From assembly GCA_035222895.1 (NCBI GenBank), contig JAVYIG010000636.1:1-64000 (forward strand): a DNA stretch of 64,000 bases. The letters run 5' to 3'. This DNA comes from Strongylocentrotus droebachiensis (lineage: Eukaryota > Echinodermata > Echinoidea > Camarodonta > Strongylocentrotidae). The notes beneath the pieces were generated by a model. It worked only from the letters and a program-made list of their open reading frames with translations, had not been told where the DNA came from and did no database searches. Below, piece after piece: positions 10,612 to 21,131 of the stretch. Made by a program: the position numbers and the translations under genes. Each line of letters starts with the position of its first letter. The first letter of the stretch is position 1.

Positions 10612-10845
10612 TGGGCATGGTGGCTCAGTGGTCAGAGTGCCCGTCTCATGAACGGAAGGTCGTGGGTTCGAACCCCGGCCGAGGCATACCAAAGACTTAT
10701 AACAATGGGACCTTCTGCCTTCTAGCTAGGCGCTCAGCATATTAGATTGGAGAAGGGTAGTAATGATTATGTTATGTTATGCAGGGCCCACTGGAAGAGC
10801 AGTTTCATGACTGAAGTGGCTACCCTGGGTAAATAAAACGCTATT
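10612..10845 (+). mobile_element. tRNA-derived SINE
   Basis: The head has an A-box-like TGGCTCAGTGGTCAGAGTG and a B box GGTTCGAACCC (10667-10677), with a tRNA-like anticodon arm between them whose loop reads CTCATGA. The acceptor stem does not close, so it is not a working tRNA gene. The body includes a GGGACCTTCTGCCTTCTAGC word. The 3' end, GCCCACTGGAAGAGCAG then GCTACCCTGGGTAAATAAA, resembles the 3' ends at 16463 (LINE) and 32488. RNA polymerase III would transcribe an intact copy, with a LINE supplying reverse transcriptase. Confidence 0.85.
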
Positions 10846-10847
10846 AT

Positions 10848-11096
10848 CAGGTGGGCTGTATCTAATACAGACCACCTTATATTTTTGTTAAAATCGCCTT
10901 TATTATCAGGTGGGCTGTATCTAATACAGACCACCTTATATTTTTGTTAAAATCGCCTTTATTATCAGGTGGGCTGTATCTAATACAGACCACCTTATAA
11001 TTTTGTTAAAATCGCCTTTATTTATTTCTTTATCAGGTGGGCTGTATATAATACAGACCACCTTATGTTTTCGTTAAAATTGCCTTTATTTCTTTA
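10848..11096 (+). repeat. About 60-bp tandem array of transposon-end sequence
   Basis: Four units start TCAGGTGGGCTGTAT at 10848, 10906, 10965 and 11033 (spacings about 58-68), leading into the unit at 11097. Each unit contains the dyad CTGTATnnnATACAG and GACCACCTTAT. This is the left end of the longer element that follows, amplified on its own. Confidence 0.8.
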
Positions 11097-12314
11097 TCAG
11101 GTGGGCTGTATATCGTACAGACCACCTTATAATTTCGTTAGAATTGCCTTTCTTTATTATTATTATTATTAAATATTTTTCTTATTTCTAACCACTTTTT
11201 TGTTGGCAAGATAACTTGAAAATGGCTCAATCAAATGCCTTGAAATTTGGCACACATATGTATAGGCATATGTACAAAACACAGAAATGTTTTCAACCTT
11301 GACCTTGACTGATGACGTCATCTAGGCGCCATTTTGTAAAATTTTACGAAAATCAACTCATGATCATATCTTCATAACCAAAAGCTATTTCTCATTCATA
11401 TTTATCATGATCAAGGTCAATATCCGTCCGGTCAATTGCAGGTTAAATAAAGCGCGCGTGCGCGTACGTCCGCGCGTCAATGAGCGCGCAAAATTTTAAA
11501 ATGCTCAAAATCGTCTTTAAATAATTTTGCATACGTTTTAGGTCATTTTAAGCATTTTATAAAAAATCGCGCACACGCGCATGCGCGCGCGTTTTCGCGC
11601 GTAACACAATTACACAACATAGAATCGCCATTTTTTTTTCTTTCATGATATTTCTCATATTTTTTCGAACAATTTGATACCATGTTTATCTCTTTATGAT
11701 CATTAATAACAAGATGAGCGTCCATTCAAGATAAATGTCCGTACGCGCGAGCTTTTTTAATACATAGCATATATGGGCAAAAACAGGCCTATGCAAAATC
11801 CATTATAGCTCTTTGGAATGCACCGGAACCCTCAATTTTGTTTCATATTTAAATAGAGTATGAGTCGGCGATATGATTTCATGTCTCATTTGGCCATTAA
11901 GTGTATCGTGACATCATCATAATGGCCTTCGAACTAAAACTACGAATTTGTATATTATGACGTCAGCATATTTATGGAAAATTGATTGTATCTCTGTATA
12001 TATTGATCGATTTTCTTCAAAATTTCGATATGTTGTAGCTAAGATAATTCTCTACAAGTTTAATAATAACCATTTTTCATTTTGATGACGTCATCATCAG
12101 AGTGAAAATTTCGATTAAAGGTCTCATGTCAGAAATTTCACAATTTGCGTGTTATGACTATAGAAGGTGAATTTCGTTCACGTAATGAATCTACACGATA
12201 TTGTTTATTAAGAATTTTTAAGCAGTGTCTCGCTTATTTTTGCTCTATTTTGTTTTCAAATTTTAGTTGACCAGCCCACCTATACTTGTTCCAAACAAGT
12301 ATTATATGTCTAGT
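11097..12314 (+). mobile_element. 1.2-kb transposon-like unit, copy 1
   Basis: It starts TCAGGTGGGCTGTATATCGT and ends near ACCAGCCCACCTATACTTG plus CAAACAAGTATTA, so AGGTGGGCTG is inverted at the two ends. It carries TGACGTCA at 11313, 11958 and 12086. Alternating CG tracts at 11450-11490 and 11570-11605 sit in otherwise AT-rich DNA. No coding ORF. A non-autonomous DNA transposon or satellite-like unit. Confidence 0.7.
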
Positions 12315-13554
12315 CAGGTGGGCTGTATAACGTACAGACCACCTTATAATTTCGTTAGAATTGCCTTTATTATTTATTTATTTATTTATTATTAAATATT
12401 TTTCTTATTTCTAACCACTTTTTTGTTAGCAAGATAACGAGAAAATGGCTCGATCAAATGCCTTGAAATTTGGCACACATATGTATAGGCATATGTACAA
12501 AGCACAATAACGTTTTCAACATTGACCTTCAATGATGACGTCATCTAGGCGCCATTTTGTAAAATTTTACAAAAATCAACTCATGATCATATCTTAATAA
12601 CCAAATGCTATTTCTCATTCATATTTATCATGATCAAGGTCAATATCCGTCCGGTCAACTTCAGGTCAAAGAACGCGCGCGTGCGCGTACGTCCGCGCGT
12701 TAATGCGCGCGCAAATTTTTTGAATGCTCAAAATCATCTCAAAATCATTTTACATACGTTTTAGGCCATTCTAAGCATTTTTAAAAAATCGCCCACACAC
12801 ACGCGCATGTGCGCGGCGCGCGCGTTTTCGCGCGTAATACTATTACACAACATAGAATCGCCATTTTTTTTCTTTCATAATATTCCACATATTTTTACAA
12901 ACAAATTGATACCATGCTTGTCTCTTTATGACTATTAATAATGGAATGATCGACCGTTTAACATAAATTTCCGTGCGCGCGAGCTCTTGTAATACATAGC
13001 ATATATGGGCAAAAACATGCCTATACAAGATCCATTGTAGCCCTTTAGGATGCAAGGTGACCCCAATTTTTGGGTCATATTTTGATACAGTATGAATTGG
13101 AGATATGATATCATGTCTCATTTGACCCTCAATTAACTCATGACGTCATCATAATGGCCTCCAAACTCAAAATTTCAATTTGCATATTATGACGTCAGCA
13201 TATTTACGGAAAATTGATTGTTTCTCTGTAAATATTGATCGATTGTCTTCAACATTCTCTACAAATAAAATTGGTCAAATTTTCATTTTGACAAAGGCAT
13301 CAGGGAGTATTTTCACGATTAAAAAAGGCATGTCAATTTTTCACATTTTGCGTGTATTCTCTGTGGGACATGAGTTTTTCTCAAAACTGGATTCTTTCGC
13401 GAGCAATATCTCTGTCGTTTAGCTTCGTTTACGCTGAACTTCAAGTATGTTGTAGCTGAGACAATAAGCTATCTCAAATGTACCCTTTATTTTGTCTCAA
13501 ATTTTAGTTCGACCAGCCCACCTATACTTGTTCCAAACAAGTATTACAAATCTA
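12315..13554 (+). mobile_element. 1.2-kb transposon-like unit, copy 2
   Basis: Same order as copy 1, directly abutting it. TGACGTCA occurs at 12536, 13141 and 13190. CG tracts lie at about 12673-12715 and 12795-12833. It diverges from copy 1 mainly over its last 300 bp. The right end, GACCAGCCCACCTATACTTG, is kept. Confidence 0.7.
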
Positions 13555-14459
13555 GTTTATTTTTCTTATTTCGACCCACTTTTTTGTTAGCAAGATAACT
13601 TTGAAATGGTTCAATCAAATGCTTTGAAATTTGACACACATATGTAAAGGCATAGAAATAAATCAAAATAACGTTTTCAACCTTGACCTTGACTGATGAC
13701 GTCATCTAGGCGCCATTTTGTGAAAATCAACTCATGATCATATCTTCATAACCAAGATAACTTGAAAATGGTTGAATGAAATACCTTGAAATTTGGCACA
13801 CATATGTATAGGCATAATGGAGAAAACACAGTAAGGTTTTCAACCTTGACCTTGACTGATGACGTCATCTAGGCGCCATTTTGTGAAATTTTCTGAAAAT
13901 AAACTCATGATCATATCTTCTTAACCAAAAGGTATTTCTCATTCATATTTATTATGATCAAGGTCAATATCAGTCCAGTCAATTTCAGGTCAAAAAACAA
14001 GCGCGTGCGCGTACGTCCGCGCGTCAATGCGCGCGCAAAATGTTTAAATGCTCAAAATCATCTCAAATTTTTTTTGCATACGTTTCAGGTCATTTTAAGC
14101 ATTTTATAAAAAATCGCGCGTACGAGCATGCGCGCGCGTTTTCGCGCGTAACACCATTACACAACATAGAATCGCCATATTTTTTCTTTCATGATATTTC
14201 TCATATTTGTTCGAACAATTTGATACCATGTTTATCTCTTTATGATCATTAATAACAAGATGAGCGTCAATTCAAGATAAATGTCTGTGCGCGCGAGCTC
14301 TTTTAATACATAGCATATATGGTCAAAAACATGCCTATACAAAATCCATTATAGCTCTTTGGAATGCACCGGGATCCTCAATTTGTTTTTTCCTATTTAG
14401 ATAGAGTATGAGTCGGAGATATGATTTCATGTCTCATTTGGCCATTAAGTGTATCGTGG
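13555..14459 (+). mobile_element. Transposon-like unit, copy 3, truncated
   Basis: It lacks the AGGTGGGCTG start and begins at the TTTTTCTTATTTC block. About 185 bp (13570-13755 versus 13756-13930) is duplicated inside it, giving two TGACGTCA sites (13697, 13860). It stops at AAGTGTATCGTGGC, equivalent to the middle of copy 1. CG tracts at 13998-14035 and 14115-14150. Confidence 0.7.
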
Positions 14460-14669
14460 CAATTGATCAGTTCTTCTTCTGTACTCTGGGATGTTTCAGG
14501 AAATGTGGACAGTGGCAGTGGCAGTTGCCTTCACCGTACCCCACCACCACCCCACCACCCCCACCACCCCGCCCCCTTTCAACCGCCTGTCATAATCTTG
14601 CCCATGACTTAGAAAAGTTAGTGCATCGATCAACATGAATATAATATAATATCGCAATGTTTGGTTTAA

Positions 14670-15093
14670 CTCTTAAGCTGCCACCCATACAATGCAACCA
14701 GTGCCACAGTGCTAATTCCTATTGTGCCACAGTGCTAATCTCTTGCGTGCCAAGTTAATTTTAAGGTTGGTTCAAGTGCGTGTTATTTAAATCTTTACAA
14801 AAAACAAATCGCTGAATTACTCGAGAAAATCCAATCTGACTGTTGTATACAAAGACGCGTAATCCAAAGCCGATAATCTGATGCACGCGATGGTACTTGC
14901 AATAGCGCTGCAAAAGCACTCAGCACGGTGCAATGGGCATGAACAATAACTGTTATTACATCTGCGCGCTAGCGCGCACAAAGCACCGTAGCGGTGGCTC
15001 GCTAGCATGAACGTGGCTTTCAATCGATAGCACGCTCGCGTGCACATGTCACTATAACAATAGCGCGCTAGCAGTCTCATGGCAGGATAAGAG
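14670..15093. mobile_element. TTAA-flanked MITE (piggyBac-like)
   Basis: TTAA at 14666-14669 and 15094-15097 flank an element with ends CTCTTAAGCTGCCA and TGGCAGGATAAGAG. TTAA target sites are characteristic of the piggyBac superfamily. The interior holds palindromes such as GCGCGCTAGCGCGC at about 14966. No transposase. A related single end, TTAACTCTTTATGCGCCAC, occurs at about 56987. Confidence 0.6.
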
Positions 15094-15450
15094 TTAATGG
15101 TTTATTTTGCCTGACTACTAAGAAAACACGTGTATGCTTGTAAGCAACCAATACTCTGCATTATCCTTATTGTGATTAGATTATAATGACATAAACTTTT
15201 CTATTAAAAAGTTTCGGCTGGGTATGCAAAGTTATTTTTTCTCTCGATTACAAGTAATTCAGTACAAAAATCGAAGGAACATTATGAAACTACTTGATTC
15301 GATTGAATCTCAGTTTTAGTCTTTGTGTGTTTCAAATAGGAAGTTCCACAACTACAATTGAGATCAATTTGAAATCTTTTCTGCTTAGACATGAATAATT
15401 TAAAATCGTTACTAACTCCTTGAACTTCTAAGGATCTCACGATTTGATGA

Positions 15451-16537
15451 TTGGAATATGTCATTAGGTACCAGCTTATAATTTTGGTAACACGTCACCG
15501 TCTAATGTTTAGTGATTTATCAAATTGTATTAAAAAATGTAGTATATCGTTATACGCTGATGACACATTAATACATTACCCTGGTAAAACATCAGAAACT
15601 ATTGAAAATGTCATTAATGCTGATCTTATACGTCTTTCAAAATGGTTGAATTCAAACAAATTATTTCTCAATACTAACAAATGTGAGGTCATGTTAATTG
15701 GATCTAGAACCAAAGTTAACAATCGAATGATTAATATATATATTAATGATGTAAAACTCAGTCAGATACATCATTGCAAATACCTAGGTGTATATATAAA
15801 ATTCACACTATTGAGATGAATATGCTATATTTTCGGAGAAAAGATATTAAAAAGCTGTACCTATTTAAAAGTATAAAGAAGTTTATATCTCAGAATATTG
15901 CACTTATGTTTTATAAAACAATATTACAAAGTAAGCTAGACTATTGTAATGTTGTTTGGAGAAATATAAAGAAAGAATATGTTAAGAAACTTCAGGTTCT
16001 TCAGAATAGAGCCCTCCGAATTGTATTAAAAGTTGAGGCGAGATATCCTACAATTTCCCTGTATCAGCTGTTAAAGCTTGATATTTTAGAAAAAAAAACA
16101 GATGAACATGCTCTTTACATGATGTATATAAAGCTGTTAATCATAACTTGCTATATTTATTTACACTAATAAAATGTATTAATAATATGATAAATTCAAT
16201 TAATAATTGTGCACTACCAAAATTAAAAACATGTTTTAAGAAAAAAAGTTTCAGCTATTTCGGTGCGAAGTGCTGGAACTCTATTCCACCAGAACTTAAA
16301 CGTGAGTTATCTATAATGAATTTCAAACGTAATCTAAATAAGTATATGGAATTGCATAGGTATTGTTAGTGTATGTTATATTTGTTTTGTATATATTTAT
16401 GTTATCATTATTTTGTTGAATTATGTTGTATGTTATTTTGATATTGTATGTTTTATGTAGATGCACGGCCCTACGGAAGAACAGTCCACGGGCTGAGGTA
16501 GGCCTTCATGCTTAACTAATTAAATGAAATGAAATGT
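15451..16537 (+). mobile_element. 5'-truncated CR1/L2-like LINE
   Basis: A reverse transcriptase piece in three frames (breaks near 15790 and 16150). SISLYADDTLIHY holds the catalytic YADD box, followed by LSKWLNSNKLFLNTNKCEVML, a KYLGVYI block, LQVLQNRALRIVLK and the C-terminal FSYFGAKCWNSIPPEL. The endonuclease and front of the RT are missing. The 3' UTR ends with GGCCCTACGGAAGAACAG and an ATGAA-type tail. Its 3' end faces the - strand LINE that begins at about 16543. Confidence 0.85.
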
Positions 16538-16542
16538 AGCAG

Positions 16543-17345
16543 CTTTTATAATGGATGGATATTTATTCCACTCCTTAGCTGCTGCACAGTGACTGTGCGA
16601 TCTCCTGCCCTACTCCGAGCCACGTGAAAAGTCAATCGGAATGGGTCTGCATAGGAGCGAAGGTTTGTACGCACAGATCGATACAACTCAAGACAACCAT
16701 TAAAATACTCTGGCGCCTGATCATGGAAACAATTGTATAAAAATAAAAGAATCTTAAACACAATCCTCTGTTTGATTGGCAACCAATGAAGGCATGTTAA
16801 TAGAGGCATGGCATCATGACTACGGTCTAAACGAAACAATAATACGAGCAGCCCAGTTCTGCAAACTTTGAAGCCTTCTTATATGTGTTTGAGGGACTTC
16901 TATAAGCAGCCCGTTACAATAATCCAACTAGGAAAGAACATGGCTGCTAATCACATGATGACATGCAACTTCAGATACATACTAATATATCGGATACATT
17001 CTTCAACTGAAATCGTACAGATTTACAAAGCTGGTCTATTTGGTTAGACATGAACATGTTGCAATCGAAAATTACACCAAGGTTCTTGACCGATGTAGAT
17101 GATGTAATCTGAGTGGATCCAAATGTAAGATTAACATCATTAATGTTTCCCAAGTTGTGTTTGGAGCCGATTACCAAAAACTCTTTTCCTCATTTTGTTT
17201 AAGTTTATTCCTTTCCCATATACGTACTTATATCTGTGACACAATCTGGAAGAGTTTTTAACGCAGAATTAGGTTGCTTAGGGTGAAACGTAACATACAA
17301 CTGTGTATCATCAGCATGAGTGTGATATGAAACGGTGCAATGTAT
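16543..17345 (-). mobile_element. 5'-truncated LINE on the opposite strand
   Basis: Read downwards from 17345: HADDTQLYVTFHP (RT catalytic box with H in place of Y), then KNLGVIFD, then LTCLHWLPIKQRIVFKILLF and the C-terminus with SYADPFRLTFHVARSRAGDRT. These are the usual RT-to-end blocks of CR1/Jockey-type LINEs. Several frame breaks make it non-functional. Confidence 0.8.
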
Positions 17346-18580
17346 CAAGTTCCAAACACACCAGGCAAACAATCCGCGAATCCAGACATTCTTTTGACAT
17401 TCTGTTCAAGACTAATTATGATATTTTAGTATGACATTGTGGGCAATTACTTTAATGACTTGTTAGCGGGAGGCCGAATCAACTTAATAGTGTGCTTAAC
17501 GTAGATCATCGGTATGAAGGACATGGTGTGATTGAACATGTTGATGTGTAAGTGGAATTATTTAATATTCTTTTTTTATTTTATTTTTATATTTTTTTAA
17601 AATAATTATTTAATATTCTTTGAAATAACCATATCATTAAATCATTGTTATTATTAGATCATGTTAGGAGGCCCTCTGTGTTAAGTTAAAAATTAAATCA
17701 TCAGCCGACATTAATTTTGACGATTTTACAAGTAACCTTGCCTGCATCCTAAAGAATTTTCTTCTCTGCATTAAAGCCCCGCTGTACTACTTATATCTAC
17801 TTGCGCCCTCTATCTAGCAAACAATGCCTGATCGGTGCCTGTTGGTCCCCCATAATCCTCTTTTTCTCATGTTAATTGAGAGCTGATTTGATAAGATAAC
17901 CACCTGCCAGTGACCTTGCATGGAGGTCTAATCCCCCTGGTCAAACTAGTGCTTTAAGCATTGTATCATGGAATTGATTGTGTGTTTAGTGTTTTTCGTT
18001 GTTCTTCTTAGTTTATATCATGTAAACGATATGGGTTTAGGCATGGACCCTGGATTTGTTTAGACAAAGAGAGAGAGGGACAAAAGATTGAATTTGGCTG
18101 GAAATCACACACATCGATGTCGGATCCCCATTTTCACGCCATGATATATGCACTGGCACACTCTTATATCGTGTCACAGTATTGTAGGTTAGTTCAATAC
18201 AATTCAATTTGAATGAAATACGATATTTCATACGGCTGACCTTGTAACACGGGTAACAAATTAAATAAAAACACATTTGAAAGGAAAATTCTAAATGGAA
18301 ACGAACCTTAGTTGAAATCATTTGTTATGATGTTCACGCTCGTAGGTTTTACAACAAAACAAAACTCATGATAAATGGTTGTAATCTGAAAAGCATGGGT
18401 GCTTAGAACATGACACATATGTTTGTAGAATAAAATGTATTTGAAGCATGTCCAAATTTAGGTTTAACTTCGTTTCACTTTGATACATACATTCCTCGCT
18501 AATATAATATACGATACAACTCAGACAGACATATTACTGAAGTGAAAAATGGAAACAATATTGTGGCTTCTGTTTATGGC
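17346..18580. other. No gene seen
   Basis: AT-rich sequence with a few short ORFs that resemble nothing known. Confidence 0.5.
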
Positions 18581-18582
18581 GA

Positions 18583-18775
18583 GGCGTTGTGGCGTGCGCC
18601 TGTAATCCAGCTAACAGCGAAAGTTACTAACTGATTCAGCCGAGGACGCAGGTTAAAAACTGAGTCAAGTCTTTCGGATGGTGACAATAAAAGGTCGCCC
18701 CTAGACGTAAATAATCATATCTGATTGACACACGTCTGTAAAAACCCAATCACACATCTTATATTAAGTTCCACC
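18583..18775 (+). mobile_element. SINE with 7SL-like 5' end
   Basis: GGCGTTGTGGCGTGCGCCTG followed by TAATCCAGCT closely resembles the 5' domain of 7SL/Alu RNA (GTGGCGCGTGCCTGTA...CCAGCT). A second conserved block is CAGCCGAGGACGCAGGTT, a degenerate B box. The tail has CAGACGTAAA...TCTGATTGACACACGTCTGT, a hairpin-like end. A better-preserved copy is at 48590. Confidence 0.65.
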
Positions 18776-19488
18776 ATCCATAGCAAGAGATGTATATGTA
18801 TGTGTAACATAATGTCATTCATGAAATAAGTGAAACCCCAAAACGTAAATACCGAACTACAGTTATGCATTTATAGATAGTATGCTATACTGGAACCTCA
18901 GAATGACTTTATCCGTTAAGCTGATATTGAATAGATCGAGAAAACCTGAATTTCACACAACCATATTTGTTGGCAGCGTAATATAATGTCAGAACTGAAC
19001 TAAGTTTATCTAGGCATATAAATCATCTACATGGTGGAAAACACACGGGTCTGTAATTCAATTCTTCACGTGTTGACACTTCATATGATTACATTAGATT
19101 CCTCCGTCCCTGGTACAAAATATTACAGATATATGTACTTATTAATCAATTGTTACGAAACGTATTAAGATTTTGGCATACTCTAAATTAAAATACCAAC
19201 AACATTCAATATAAATATTCGACTTTTATGTAGCGCATAATACATCAACGATGTGTCTAAGCGCTGTACAGATGAATTATCACCCCGCTAATGTGGCATT
19301 CAGGCTCACACGCACACCACGCTATGTAACATACCGTATGTATACATTAATCTCTAAGCCGATTTTGTATTGCTAAGCCGATGATGTTACGAATTCAATA
19401 TAGATTAATGTTGAAAACAAAAAAGGATATATTTTGAAATTCAAATTATAACAGGTTCACTAGATATTGCTTTATATTAAAAACAGAT
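18776..19488. other. No gene; repeat scrap at 19215-19300
   Basis: The only recognisable part is TATGTAGCGCATAATACATC...TCTAAGCGCTGTACAGAT at about 19228-19275, a tail sequence shared with 32592-32645. Confidence 0.5.
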
Positions 19489-20037
19489 TTGGGTGTAAAA
19501 AGAACATGTCACAACGCGTGCTGTGGCTCAAAATATGGCCTAACATACTACTATAAGCATGCAGGGTATAACATGGCGTCTAAAATGCGCCCCTTGACAG
19601 ATTTTCAAAATCCTGCTTCGAGATGGCCTGCGTTTGCCCATTCAAAATATGCTTGCAAAATCTCAAGTAAAAGTGTTCTGAAAAATGACGTCATAGCCAA
19701 TTGGTGTTATAATTGGGCGGAAACCAAGCAGAATCCGTATTGGGGCCCTAGTCGAAAACGATTTCCTCAAATGTTCTGTGTTAACTTATACCGTATTTGG
19801 TATCATTCGAAAGGACATTGCATTGCGGTCAGTTATGGGTTGTCTTGTATTGCATGGTTAATTCACCATTTTGAGCGAAAACTTAGAGATGACGTCATCA
19901 AAGGGCATATCTTGAAGTATCTAAATCCCCCCAAAAGGTACGAGTTCGGCCAGGCAAGATGGAACTATAGTCCGTGGGCCAACGGGGGCTATCGTGCACC
20001 CCCCAATGATCCTATTTCTTGGATGTCATTTTGTTAA
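19489..20037 (+). CDS. Unrecognised 182-codon ORF, doubtful
   Basis: An open frame with an unusual composition rich in Trp, Tyr, Cys, His and Lys (for example NWCYNWAETKQNPYWGPS). There is no domain, signal peptide or membrane segment I recognise. The DNA contains TGACGTCA twice (about 19686 and 19890), a word frequent in the non-coding elements at 11-14 kb. It may be a chance frame in a repeat. A real lineage-specific exon cannot be excluded. Confidence 0.2.
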   Translation: MGVKRTCHNACCGSKYGLTYYYKHAGYNMASKMRPLTDFQNPASRWPAFAHSKYACKISSKSVLKNDVIANWCYNWAETKQNPYWGPSRKRFPQMFCVNLYRIWYHSKGHCIAVSYGLSCIAWLIHHFERKLRDDVIKGHILKYLNPPKRYEFGQARWNYSPWANGGYRAPPNDPISWMSFC

Positions 20038-21131
20038 TTGTCATTGATTTTATCAGAACAAAATTTTACCAAGAAAAATCAATCTCATTTAGACATTGTT
20101 TTTTGCCCCTTATTTGAAAATATATATGTAAAAATGTCAGTTTTTCGTGTTTTGCACACTTTCTTAGGGTTTGTGAATTATGTGCTTACATTTGTCCCTG
20201 TTTCTCAGGAGATATAACTCTAATCTACAATAAAAAATAAACAATCTTTGTAAATCATACCAAAATAGGTGGACAATTTTGTTTAAATAGATGTAATTGT
20301 CTTCAATTATTAATGAATTAAGTCATAAATTTGCATATAATTTAATATGAAAATTTCTGTCTAAAACCTGTCAAAATAACCTGAAAGTTGTATCTGCTAT
20401 TATCATCAAATAAGCTTTCTAACCTCCTAATTTGGTGTCAAATTATTCATTGATATGTTATCTGATGTTTCCCGCAAATAATGGCAGTATAAGTCAACTC
20501 GTATCCCCCTTCCCCCGCATATTACGATTAGTACATTATAGTTATATAATGTATATTCAATCGAAGTTCCTGTAAAAAAAAACAATCATGATGCAGTATT
20601 CTAATTACTGTTTGGGCTAGCCTATTAACATCAAACTAAATCAAATCAAATTCTAGTTCTCCTGAAAATACACATAACATATGCACACTATATGAAATGG
20701 AACATACTTTCTCTTCCCTTTATGGTATCATGAAGGGAAGTACTCTGTACAGCTTTCCTTTGTTATTTCAAAGTAAAATAATGTGAAAAATGACAGTGAT
20801 CTTTTTTCATGGTTTTGAGCTTTAGGTTCCTGATTGGGTCAGATAATGATGTCTTTTTCTCTAATCGCTCTTTGATGAAAATCTATTTCTGTTTTTTCCC
20901 TGTGGTAATTACATTCGTGACATCGTTCTCAACCTCAACTGGAATGCGGGCACCAGAATAAAGTACAAATAACACATTATTGTCATCAACATCAAAAGGA
21001 TTGAGGAAGCTCTTTACATCATGTATGGCCTACTTTACACATCCCTCACTTTTTCTCATCTATGTTTTTTATTGATCTCTGTGTTTATTTCCATGGTGAG
21101 CATCAAACATCATGATCTGCAAGGCTGAGAT
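20038..21131. other. No gene seen
   Basis: AT-rich, without recognisable features. Confidence 0.5.

Noticed and set aside
10615..10690. Functional tRNA gene (CAT anticodon loop)
   Set aside because: A and B boxes and an anticodon arm are present, but the acceptor stem does not pair and the sequence continues into a SINE body and tail.
10202..10745. Three overlapping Pro-rich ORFs
   Set aside because: Minisatellite read in three frames, one of them running into a SINE.
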